Below, piece by piece: positions 1-6,029 of a stretch of DNA of 8,230 nt (position 1 is the first letter of the stretch; each line of letters begins with the position of its first letter). The stretch covers positions 1 through 8,230 of the forward strand of contig CAJXPP010000087.1 of NCBI GenBank assembly GCA_913058195.1, given 5' to 3'. A program made the translations under genes and the position numbers. Origin of the DNA: an uncultured Gammaproteobacteria bacterium (GTDB lineage: Bacteria; Pseudomonadota; Gammaproteobacteria; Nitrosococcales; Methylophagaceae). The notes beneath the pieces are model-generated. The model was not told the DNA's origin. It did no database searches and saw only the letters and a program-made list of their open reading frames with translations.

Positions 1-267
1 TTTCATGAAGATGCAACATGGTTTGGCTATGTTGGACCGGATCTAGTGGCTGGACCAATCCAGTCTCTATTCGACTGGAATGATTCAAATGGCCCCGCTA
101 AAGATTTAGTCTATAAAATTTCAAAAATTGAAATCGTTGGTTCAATAGCAAGCGTAAGGATTGAGCTTGATAACTGGACTGGCCACCGTTTTACTGATTT
201 TTTTAACCTACTGAAAGTAGATGGAAAATGGAAAGTAATGAACAAGGTTTTTCATCTGCATACTTGA
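1..267 (+). CDS. NTF2-like (SnoaL / lumazine-binding-like) small protein, 3' part
   Basis: The reading frame is open from the first base of the window and ends at TGA 265-267, followed at once by an in-frame TAG, so 88 C-terminal codons are visible and the start lies outside. The visible part looks like the end of a cone-shaped NTF2-like fold (SnoaL or putative lumazine-binding type). It has an FHEDATWFGYVGP segment, alternating beta strands (KISKIEIVGSIASVRIEL), then an FTDFFNLLKVDGKWKVMNKVFH ending typical of these ~120-130-residue proteins. Roughly 30-40 residues are probably missing. A GTG at 46 could be read as a start but would cut the fold. Members are mostly of unknown function; some bind or isomerise small cyclic substrates. 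The gene ends 53 nt before the Mo oxidoreductase and is probably in the same transcription unit. The family call is fairly safe; any function is inference. Confidence 0.75.
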   Translation, partial: FHEDATWFGYVGPDLVAGPIQSLFDWNDSNGPAKDLVYKISKIEIVGSIASVRIELDNWTGHRFTDFFNLLKVDGKWKVMNKVFHLHT

Positions 268-320
268 TAGCGTACTAGAGAAAGAGGTTTTGCAATATAA
301 ATTGATTTAGGAGAGATGTA

Positions 321-2456
321 ATGAATAAGCCAGAAGATTTAGATACACAAACATATCATGGTGGCTGTCCGCATGACTGTCCTGATACTTGCTCGATGGT
401 ATTTACGGTTAAAGATAAAAAATTAATAAGTGTGGAAGGAAACCCTGACCACCCAATTACGCAAGGTGGTCTTTGCGTCAAACTTAAAGATTACGAAAAA
501 CGGCATTACCACCCTGATCGTTTGTTATACCCAATGAAGCGCACTGGCCCTAAAGGCAGCAAACAGTTTGAACGTATCACATGGGATGAAGCATTGGATA
601 CGATGGCGTCTAAATGGAAAAAAATCATTGCAGAAGACGGACCACAAGCAATTATGCCAAACAGTTACTTGGGTAACCAAGGGCTTGTACATGGTTTAAA
701 TGGCGGAGATGCATTCTTTAACCGCATGGGTGCAACTGTTACAGAGCGTACTTTCTGCGGTGAAGGTTCTTGTACGGCATGGCTACTTACTGTAGGACCA
801 ACCGCGGGTCTAGATCCTGAAAGCTTTATACATTCTAAATACATTATTATATGGGCGTCCAACTCAGCAAGCACTAATCTTCATCACTGGCGTATTGTTA
901 AAGAAGCTCAAGCAAAAGGTGCTAAAGTTGTCGTTATTGACTCATTTGCATCTAAAACAGCAAAAGGCGCCGATTGGCATATAGCACCTAAACCAGGTAC
1001 TGATGGTGCTTTAGCCATGGCAATGATGCAGGTAATTATTGAAGAAGGCTTACAAGATCAAGACTACATTGATAATTACACGGTGGGTTATGCTGAACTT
1101 GCTGAGCGTGCAGAAGCTCGCACACCTGAATGGGCTGAAGAAATAACTGGCATTCCCGCTGACGATATTCGAAAGTTTGCACGTGAATATGCAACGTCAC
1201 AACCTTCTGCAATCCGTATCGGTGTTGCGTTAGAGCGTAACTATGGTGGTAGCCAAGCAATTCGAGCTGTAACTTGCTTGCCAGCTTTAACAGGCGCTTG
1301 GCGTCATGTTGGCGGTGGCATACTACAATTCCCAGTGTGGGAACACCCTTATAAATTCGATGTAATTAGTCGCCCAGATTTAATTCCTGAAGGAACGCAG
1401 GTCGTAAATAACCTACAATTTGGCCGTGCACTCGTTGGCGAGCTTGACCTTAAAACGCCGATTAAATCCGTCATGATATGGAATACCAACCCACTGACAC
1501 AAGCGCCAGAAACAGACAAAATTGCAAAGGGCCTAGAACGTGAAGACTTATTCACTGTTGTAGCTGACCACTTTATTACAGATACAGCGGCTTATGCAGA
1601 CCTTGTTTTACCTGCTGCCATGGGTGCCGAGATGGAAGATATGATTCTGTCTTGGGGCCATCTATACCTTACCTATAACGAAAAATGCATTGATCCACCA
1701 GGTGAAGCAATACCAAATAATGAAATCTTCAGACGCTTAGCTAGCTTAATGGGCTATGAAGAAGATAACTTTAAGTGGAGTGATACTGAGTGCCTAGAAA
1801 ATTATGTGGATTGGGATGCTCCGACTTGTGAAGGTATTGATTTAGACTATATGCGTGAACATGGTTATGCACGCTTAAAAGAGTTTGGTGATAAAGATGT
1901 GCGAGCACGTCATGCAGAAGGTAATTTCCCAACACCATCAGGTAAATGTGAATTTATGGTGGAAGGAGCTAAAAACTTTGTGGCAGGGCCTTTCCGCCAA
2001 ATGTATGAAGGTTTCCAACCAGGAGAAGATTTGGACTCATTGCCTGATTATGTTGAGTCACGTGAATCTCCAACAACGAACCCTGAATTAGCGGCTAAAT
2101 ATCCACTGAATATCATTTCACCTAAAAGCCATGGCTTTTTGAATTCCTGTTACGCAAATGATACAAGAAAGCAAAAAGGACAAGGTGAACAGTCTGTAAT
2201 GATCAATAAAGTAGATGCTAAAACTCGTAATATCAAAGAAGGATCGGTTGTTAAAGTCTTTAATGAACGAGGCTCTTTTGAAGGGGTGGCAAAAATTACT
2301 GATGACGTTAATGTCGGTATCGTGGTTGCTACTTTAGGTTATTGGCGTCAGCTAAATAATGGCACAGTCAATTGCATCAGCTCAGCAGAGTTTGGTGATA
2401 TGGGCCATTCAACAACATTCTCTGATAATTTAGTAGATGTTAGTTTAGCCAGTTAA
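321..2456 (+). CDS. Mo-bisMGD oxidoreductase (BisC/DMSO-reductase superfamily) with N-terminal [4Fe-4S], substrate unknown
   Basis: This 711-residue protein has the three-part layout of soluble molybdopterin oxidoreductases: a Fe4S4 domain (about 10-65), the large molybdopterin domain (about 69-460) and the C-terminal dinucleotide-binding domain (about 593-705). The cluster ligands are visible as C16, C20, C24 and C52 (CPHDCPDTC and GGLC), with K54 just after, as in relatives where a Lys links the cluster to the cofactor. The segment FCGEGSCTAWLLTVGPTAG aligns by eye with the Mo-ligand region of NapA/FdhF, making C151 the likely metal-ligating residue. There is no twin-arginine signal, so it should be cytoplasmic. 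The ATG at 321 is preceded by AGGAGA (309-314). The downstream ferredoxin and FprA genes suggest NADP(H)-linked electron exchange through ferredoxin. It could be a dehydrogenase, reductase or hydroxylase; the sequence does not settle the substrate. Confidence 0.93.
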   Translation: MNKPEDLDTQTYHGGCPHDCPDTCSMVFTVKDKKLISVEGNPDHPITQGGLCVKLKDYEKRHYHPDRLLYPMKRTGPKGSKQFERITWDEALDTMASKWKKIIAEDGPQAIMPNSYLGNQGLVHGLNGGDAFFNRMGATVTERTFCGEGSCTAWLLTVGPTAGLDPESFIHSKYIIIWASNSASTNLHHWRIVKEAQAKGAKVVVIDSFASKTAKGADWHIAPKPGTDGALAMAMMQVIIEEGLQDQDYIDNYTVGYAELAERAEARTPEWAEEITGIPADDIRKFAREYATSQPSAIRIGVALERNYGGSQAIRAVTCLPALTGAWRHVGGGILQFPVWEHPYKFDVISRPDLIPEGTQVVNNLQFGRALVGELDLKTPIKSVMIWNTNPLTQAPETDKIAKGLEREDLFTVVADHFITDTAAYADLVLPAAMGAEMEDMILSWGHLYLTYNEKCIDPPGEAIPNNEIFRRLASLMGYEEDNFKWSDTECLENYVDWDAPTCEGIDLDYMREHGYARLKEFGDKDVRARHAEGNFPTPSGKCEFMVEGAKNFVAGPFRQMYEGFQPGEDLDSLPDYVESRESPTTNPELAAKYPLNIISPKSHGFLNSCYANDTRKQKGQGEQSVMINKVDAKTRNIKEGSVVKVFNERGSFEGVAKITDDVNVGIVVATLGYWRQLNNGTVNCISSAEFGDMGHSTTFSDNLVDVSLAS

Positions 2457-2474
2457 CGGTTTATTACAAGATAT

Positions 2475-2480
2475 AAAGGG
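2475..2480 (+). promoter_or_regulatory. Ribosome binding site deciding the start of the YdhR-like gene
   Basis: AAAGGG sits 8 nt before the ATG at 2489. An in-frame TTG at 2483 would extend the protein by two residues, but it lies only 2 nt from this site, so the ATG is preferred. Confidence 0.6.
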
Positions 2481-2488
2481 TATTGATA

Positions 2489-2797
2489 ATGAGTAAAACA
2501 TTTGTATACGCAGAGTATCAAACTACAACACCATTCTCAGAAGTTAATTGGAACGACGTTAATGTTGAAATGAAAAAATTCCAAGGTCTAATTTCTAAGA
2601 CGTGGTTAAGTGGTGTAAATGAGACTATTGGTGGCTTTTATGAGTTTGATAGCCAAATTAATGCCCAAACGTATATTGATGAATTATTAATACCTTTTAC
2701 TAAACAGATAGGGGGCAATCTCACCGTTAAGTTATTTAATGGTGAGATTGTCAAGGCTGCAAGTTTAGATATGAACTCTCCTTTTTATAAGCCATAA
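2489..2797 (+). CDS. YdhR-like small protein (putative monooxygenase, ABM/ferredoxin-like fold)
   Basis: The protein is 102 residues from the ATG at 2489, close to the ~100 residues of E. coli YdhR. Recognisable family features are the start strand KTFVYAEYQTTTPFS, the central block FQGLISKTWLSG followed by GGFYEFDS, the helix with YIDELLIPF, and the late strand LTVKLFNGE. The pattern F-x-G-L-x-x-K-x-W then G-G-x-Y-x-F is what I recall of YdhR, a dimeric alpha/beta-barrel protein of the ABM superfamily. 'Monooxygenase' is a fold-based label for this family and no reaction is established. The gene lies 32 nt after the Mo oxidoreductase and 42 nt before the ferredoxin, which suggests a job linked to that enzyme, such as handling a quinone-like or aromatic substrate (inference). 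No signal peptide or membrane segment is seen. Confidence 0.75.
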   Translation: MSKTFVYAEYQTTTPFSEVNWNDVNVEMKKFQGLISKTWLSGVNETIGGFYEFDSQINAQTYIDELLIPFTKQIGGNLTVKLFNGEIVKAASLDMNSPFYKP

Positions 2798-2839
2798 AAC
2801 TAAAACGATTATGTTAGCAAAACCAATAGGAAAATAATA

Positions 2840-3145
2840 ATGGCGACATTAGTTACCGACAACTGCCAACGTTGTCGTTTTACTGAGTGTGTTACATCAT
2901 GCCCAGTGTCAGCGTTTCATGCTGGTAAAGACATGCTGTTTATTAATCCAGACGTGTGCGTTGATTGTGGAGCATGTATTCCAAAATGTCCTGTACAGGC
3001 AATTTATGAAGACTTAGATTTGCCAGATAAGCTAGAAGAATGGATTGAGATAAATGAAAGACAGGTAAAGACTTTACCGATAATAAAAGCAAAAGAGATT
3101 CCTTATGAGGGCGCTGAAGATCGTAAAAAAGCTTTAGGGTTTTAA
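2840..3145 (+). CDS. fdxA: 7Fe ferredoxin ([3Fe-4S][4Fe-4S]), FdxA type
   Basis: The protein has 101 residues and matches the Azotobacter ferredoxin I/FdxA plan. An N-terminal group CxxCxxxxCxxxCP (C9, C12, C17, C21) is followed by CxxCxxCxxxCP (C40, C43, C46, C50), then an acidic helical tail with EEWIEINER. By alignment with Azotobacter FdI, C9, C17 and C50 should bind the [3Fe-4S] cluster, and C21, C40, C43 and C46 the [4Fe-4S] cluster. C12 corresponds to the extra cysteine. The second extra cysteine of FdI (C24) is Ala25 here. The Asp next to the 3Fe cluster (D15 in FdI) is Glu16. TAGGAAAA (2827-2834) precedes the ATG. The TAA abuts the GTG of the reductase gene, which indicates coupled expression with its probable redox partner. 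It is cytoplasmic and most likely shuttles electrons between the FprA-type reductase and the Mo enzyme. Confidence 0.92.
   Translation: MATLVTDNCQRCRFTECVTSCPVSAFHAGKDMLFINPDVCVDCGACIPKCPVQAIYEDLDLPDKLEEWIEINERQVKTLPIIKAKEIPYEGAEDRKKALGF
3136..3139 (+). promoter_or_regulatory. Ribosome binding site for the GTG-started reductase, inside the ferredoxin gene
   Basis: AGGG lies 6 nt before the GTG at 3146 and within the last codons of the ferredoxin gene. It supports the GTG start and suggests translational coupling of the two genes, since the stop TAA (3143-3145) abuts the start directly. Confidence 0.55.
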
Positions 3146-4513
3146 GTGTCAAAACCAGAACTTAAAGTAGCTATTATAGGCAGTGGACCAAGCGGGTTTT
3201 ATGTAGCTGATGCATTAATAAACTCTGGTATTTCTGTCGAGATAACGCTTTTAGAAAAATTACCCTGTCCCTATGGTTTGATTCGTTATGGTGTTGCTCC
3301 CGATCATCAGAAACTAAAACGTATCGCTAATACACTCGATACCATTGCTGAACATCCTTCTGTCACCTTTTTAGGTAATGTTGAATTAGGTAAGGATATC
3401 AGTCTTGAAGAGATAAAATTAAACTACCACGTTATCGTTTTTTGCAATGGCATGCCTGACAGTATTTCGCTTGGGATTGACGGCGAGCAATTAGTGGGAG
3501 TGTCTCCATGTAATGATTTGATAGGCTGGTATAACGGCCACCCTGACTATCAAGAGCAAGAGTTTGACTTTGAACATGATGCTGCAGTCGTTATTGGTCA
3601 TGGCAATGTTGCAATTGATATTTGTCGAATCTTGAGTAAATCCATAGATGAGTTAAGAAGCTCTGATATTCCTGAGAATGCACTGGAAGTATTGTCTAAG
3701 AAAAAATTGAAACGCGTACATATGGTTGGCAGACGAGGGCCAGTTCAAGCTAAATTTACCACTAAAGAATTACATGAACTAGGTAAATTGAGTAATTGTA
3801 ATGTTTCATTAGATCCAATACACCTTAATCTGAAATCAGCCTGCCAGCAGGAGCTAGATGACACATCAAATATAGTAGTCCAAAAAAATTATAAAGTGAT
3901 GCAGTCATATGCAAGTAATTTTTCAGAATTAAATGATAAAAGTAAAACTCAAATAAGCATTGATTTCATGTTAAACCCAAAATGTTTCACAGGTGATAAA
4001 CAGTTATCAAGCGTTTTGTTTGAACAAACTTATCTAGAAGGGACTCCATTTAATCAAACCTGTAAGTCTTTAGAAGGCCTAATTGAAATGCCATGTGGAT
4101 TGGTTTTTACTAGTGTTGGTTTTAGAGGGACACTATTAGAAAATTTACCTGTTAATGAGCCTAAAAGGACGTTGACTAATCAAAATTCAAAGCTATTGGG
4201 AAGTGATGGTAAAACCGTTGAAGGCTTATATGCCGCTGGCTGGGTTAAACGAGGCCCACAAGGAGTTATAGGAACCAATCGCGAATGCGCTCAAAATACG
4301 GTTGATAATATTCTTAAAGATAGCCCAACATTACTTGAAACTAGCGTTGAAGGTAAAGCTGGTTTGTTAACAATGCTGAATAAGAAAAATAGACGATATG
4401 TGACGTTTGAAGACTGGAAAGTGATTGATAACAAAGAAGTTGAAAATGGGCTTGTATTAGGCAAGCCAAGAGAAAAATTTGTTACGGTCGAAGAAATGTT
4501 AGCCTGCTTATAA
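3146..4513 (+). CDS. fprA: Ferredoxin-NADP+ reductase, adrenodoxin-reductase/FprA family (FAD)
   Basis: The protein has 455 residues, the usual size for FprA/adrenodoxin reductase. The FAD-binding Rossmann motif is GSGPSG (12-17), followed by PYGLIRYGVAPDHQKLK (about 42-58), a family hallmark. The NADP domain shows GHGNVAID (151-158) and GRRGPVQAKFT (195-205), whose arginines bind the NADPH phosphate in the family. Near the end are GLYAAGW and KRGPQGVIGTN (about 368-378), then the typical tail GKPREK with EEML. These motifs separate it from plant-type FNR and from thioredoxin-reductase-like FNR. The usual TGA-like loop after the first domain reads FCNGMPDS, a mild departure. It transfers electrons between NADP(H) and the adjacent ferredoxin. 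The start is GTG and is the last gene of the cluster before a convergent intergenic region. The family call is very secure; the direction of electron flow in vivo is unknown. Confidence 0.93.
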   Translation: MSKPELKVAIIGSGPSGFYVADALINSGISVEITLLEKLPCPYGLIRYGVAPDHQKLKRIANTLDTIAEHPSVTFLGNVELGKDISLEEIKLNYHVIVFCNGMPDSISLGIDGEQLVGVSPCNDLIGWYNGHPDYQEQEFDFEHDAAVVIGHGNVAIDICRILSKSIDELRSSDIPENALEVLSKKKLKRVHMVGRRGPVQAKFTTKELHELGKLSNCNVSLDPIHLNLKSACQQELDDTSNIVVQKNYKVMQSYASNFSELNDKSKTQISIDFMLNPKCFTGDKQLSSVLFEQTYLEGTPFNQTCKSLEGLIEMPCGLVFTSVGFRGTLLENLPVNEPKRTLTNQNSKLLGSDGKTVEGLYAAGWVKRGPQGVIGTNRECAQNTVDNILKDSPTLLETSVEGKAGLLTMLNKKNRRYVTFEDWKVIDNKEVENGLVLGKPREKFVTVEEMLACL

Positions 4514-4514
4514 C

Positions 4515-4547
4515 GCTAATAAATACATGAAGTTACTATCTATTAGC
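4515..4547 (+). other. Weak inverted repeat just after the reductase gene
   Basis: GCTAATA (4515-4521) and TATTAGC (4541-4547) form a perfect 7-bp stem with a 19-nt loop, starting 2 nt past the stop codon. It is AT-rich and has no T-tract, so it may be a 3'-end stabilising hairpin or chance, rather than a clear intrinsic terminator. Confidence 0.25.
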
Positions 4548-4708
4548 CAATATTAATACCTAAACTATATTAGTCGTGCTCGATAATATACAAAGTTAAT
4601 GTTTATTAGACTTAAGCCTAAAGATCAACCATAGAATCACCTAGCTCAAAACTGTTACATTCAATGTGCTTTAGGTGCAATGTGACTCAGACTTAGTGAG
4701 CTAGAGCT

Positions 4709-4738
4709 AAAAGCAATATCAGAAACTATCAGATATGC
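4709..4738 (-). terminator. Possible weak intrinsic terminator of the ADP-ribosylglycohydrolase-like gene
   Basis: Read on the - strand, GCATATC pairs with GATATTGC (one bulged T) around an 11-nt loop and is followed by TTTT (4709-4712). It lies about 50 nt past the stop codon. The stem is short and AT-rich, so the call is tentative. Confidence 0.3.
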
Positions 4739-4790
4739 AGCTGTCAGTATTAGGGACCAGATCACAAAGATGCAGGTTGAGAACTAGTTA

Positions 4791-5933
4791 TTAACTTTTT
4801 TGAAAAGTATTGAGTAGGGCTTCTATAGTCTGTTTTTGGCCAAGTTTGTTAATCCAAGCCTGTGGAATGCCTTTATCTCCACCAATGCCATAAATATTAC
4901 CTAGCACAGCACCCAGTAATATGGCTCGACCACAAGAATCACCACCGGCATAAATATTTTGTTTGATGGATTCTGCGAAACTATTTTGCTGTGATAGATT
5001 ATGGATAACACTTGGTATGCCACACTCTAAGTTACAATTCATACCTAGCTGTTTGGTGACTTCAGCTGTGGTTTTGTTCTGCAAGCCAAGGGCCTGATCT
5101 ATCAATGTTAGTATTTCAGCTGTGGCTGATTGGCGAGCTGCTTCAATTACACTGGGAATATCTTGTGTGAGGATGGCTGTTTCGATCATTTTGCTAGTAA
5201 CTTGGCCAAAGGCGACAGCACGATCATTATTATTAGTAACGCGAACAGCAGATTCAGTGAGTTTTTCTAAGTGAGCATCACCAGCATAGATCGCAGCTAG
5301 CGCAGGTAGCTTAGCAATGGCAGGTAGTTGTTCGTCATCGGCACCATGATAGTCAGCTAGTGTTTTCAATGCTTGGAATAGTGCTTTAGCATAAGGCAAG
5401 TCTTTGTTATCAATCCCAGACTGTTCAATTGTAGATAAGCTTTTATTCTGTTTAATGATAGTGGTGACAAGTGCGATTAGTTTTTGTTTTTGTTCATCGT
5501 CGCCATCAAAATCTATGGCATTCGCTTGTTCTGATGCTTGACGTTGGTCTGTTGTAATATTATCTAAGCTGTCACGCATTGGCCGGTCGATATAGCCATT
5601 ATAATCACCACCATAGCCAAAATGTTGGCAGAATAATTGTTGATAGTGAGATCTGCTATAACCCCCCTCATTATCAGAAAGTGAACGGAGAAGTGTTAAA
5701 GCCTGTTCGCCATAATGCGAGAGATCACCATTATTTTTTTTACCATGAGCAAAATAACTAGGAACGCCTTCATAATCAGCTGTGCTTGGGGAGTGAAACT
5801 CGGGTGAGCTAGGGCTGATGTCATGGATGCGTTGCTGATCATAAATCCAATGAAAACCTAATGAAGCAGCATCTGCAGTTAATGCACCTAAGAGCGTGTT
5901 TTTGAGTTGTTTGGCTTTACTTTTAAGTAGCAT
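4791..5933 (-). CDS. ADP-ribosylglycohydrolase-fold protein, divergent, J1-crystallin/SelJ-like
   Basis: From the ATG at 5931-5933 the protein has 380 residues. The N-terminus LLGALTADAASLGFHWIYD and the C-terminal GGDSCGRAILLGAVLGNIYG mark the all-helical ADP-ribosylglycohydrolase (ARH/DraG) fold. Active members bind two metal ions through an early TDDT motif and a late D-x-D-T/S motif. Here the early motif region reads GDLSHYGEQALTLL (about 70-83). In the late one, D332 is kept but the next positions are S333 and C334, so the second Asp and following Thr are gone. This pattern recalls J1-crystallin and selenoprotein J relatives, thought not to hydrolyse ADP-ribose; that link is from memory. 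An in-frame TTG at 5996 would add 21 residues but lies inside a terminator hairpin, so the ATG is preferred, although no clear Shine-Dalgarno precedes it. It is probably cytoplasmic, with no signal peptide. Function unknown. Confidence 0.8.
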   Translation of the reverse strand: MLLKSKAKQLKNTLLGALTADAASLGFHWIYDQQRIHDISPSSPEFHSPSTADYEGVPSYFAHGKKNNGDLSHYGEQALTLLRSLSDNEGGYSRSHYQQLFCQHFGYGGDYNGYIDRPMRDSLDNITTDQRQASEQANAIDFDGDDEQKQKLIALVTTIIKQNKSLSTIEQSGIDNKDLPYAKALFQALKTLADYHGADDEQLPAIAKLPALAAIYAGDAHLEKLTESAVRVTNNNDRAVAFGQVTSKMIETAILTQDIPSVIEAARQSATAEILTLIDQALGLQNKTTAEVTKQLGMNCNLECGIPSVIHNLSQQNSFAESIKQNIYAGGDSCGRAILLGAVLGNIYGIGGDKGIPQAWINKLGQKQTIEALLNTFQKS

Positions 5934-5961
5934 GGCATTATCTATTGAATTAGGATATCGG

Positions 5962-5978
5962 TGGTTTACGATAAACCA
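5962..5978 (-). other. Small perfect hairpin behind the terminator
   Basis: TGGTTTA (5962-5968) and TAAACCA (5972-5978) form a 7-bp perfect inverted repeat with a 3-nt loop, directly after the T-tract of the terminator on the - strand. It overlaps the proposed -10 element. It could be an operator-like site or a second hairpin of the termination region. Confidence 0.35.
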
Positions 5979-5996
5979 AAAAAAACGCCGGGTCAA
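5968..5996 (-). promoter_or_regulatory. Candidate sigma70 promoter for the ADP-ribosylglycohydrolase-like gene
   Basis: On the - strand, TTGACC (5996-5991, 5 of 6 matches to the -35 consensus) and TATCGT (5973-5968, 4 of 6 matches to the -10) are separated by exactly 17 nt. Transcription would begin near 5961, giving a leader of about 28 nt before the ATG. The -35 lies within the terminator hairpin of the upstream gene. Confidence 0.35.
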
Positions 5997-6009
5997 AAGA
6001 CCTGGCGTT
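5978..6009 (-). terminator. Intrinsic terminator of the giant repeat-protein gene
   Basis: On the - strand, AACGCCAGGTC and GACCCGGCGTT form an 11-bp GC-rich stem with a TTTT loop and one C/A mismatch, followed by a run of eight T (5985-5978). It begins 20 nt past the stop codon TAA (6032-6030). The T-tract lies only on the - strand side, so termination is directional for the repeat-protein gene. Confidence 0.8.
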
Positions 6010-6029
6010 AAATGTCAAGTGGTCCTAGA

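Larger units (their letters stand above)
4514..4790. other. Convergent intergenic region without a gene
   Basis: This 277-nt AT-rich stretch lies between the stop of the reductase gene (+) and the stop of the ADP-ribosylglycohydrolase-like gene (-). I see no open frame of note, tRNA or strong terminator. It holds several weak inverted repeats: 4515-4547; CTAGCTCA 4641-4648 against TGAGCTAG 4697-4704 with a 48-nt spacer; and 4713-4738. As a convergent junction it should carry terminators for both sides. Confidence 0.7.

Noticed and set aside
46..267. A complete 73-residue protein starting with GTG at 46.
   Set aside because: The frame is open back to base 1 with family-like sequence (FHEDATWFGYVGP), so GTG 46 is internal and the gene is cut by the window edge.
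264..301. Promoter for the Mo enzyme from TTGATA (264-269) and TATAAA (296-301).
   Set aside because: The spacing is 26 nt, too long for a normal sigma70 promoter, and no better pair is seen.
321..395. Twin-arginine signal peptide on the Mo enzyme.
   Set aside because: There is no RR motif or hydrophobic stretch. The Fe-S motif begins at residue 16, which leaves no room for a signal.
665..1555. Antisense open frames across the Mo oxidoreductase gene.
   Set aside because: They show no family-like sequence and are shadows of the strongly supported + strand gene.
5934..5996. Longer N-terminus of the ADP-ribosylglycohydrolase-like protein starting from TTG at 5996.
   Set aside because: That start lies in the terminator hairpin of the upstream gene, and the extra 21 residues show no family similarity. 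ATG 5933 leads directly into the conserved LLGALTADA motif.
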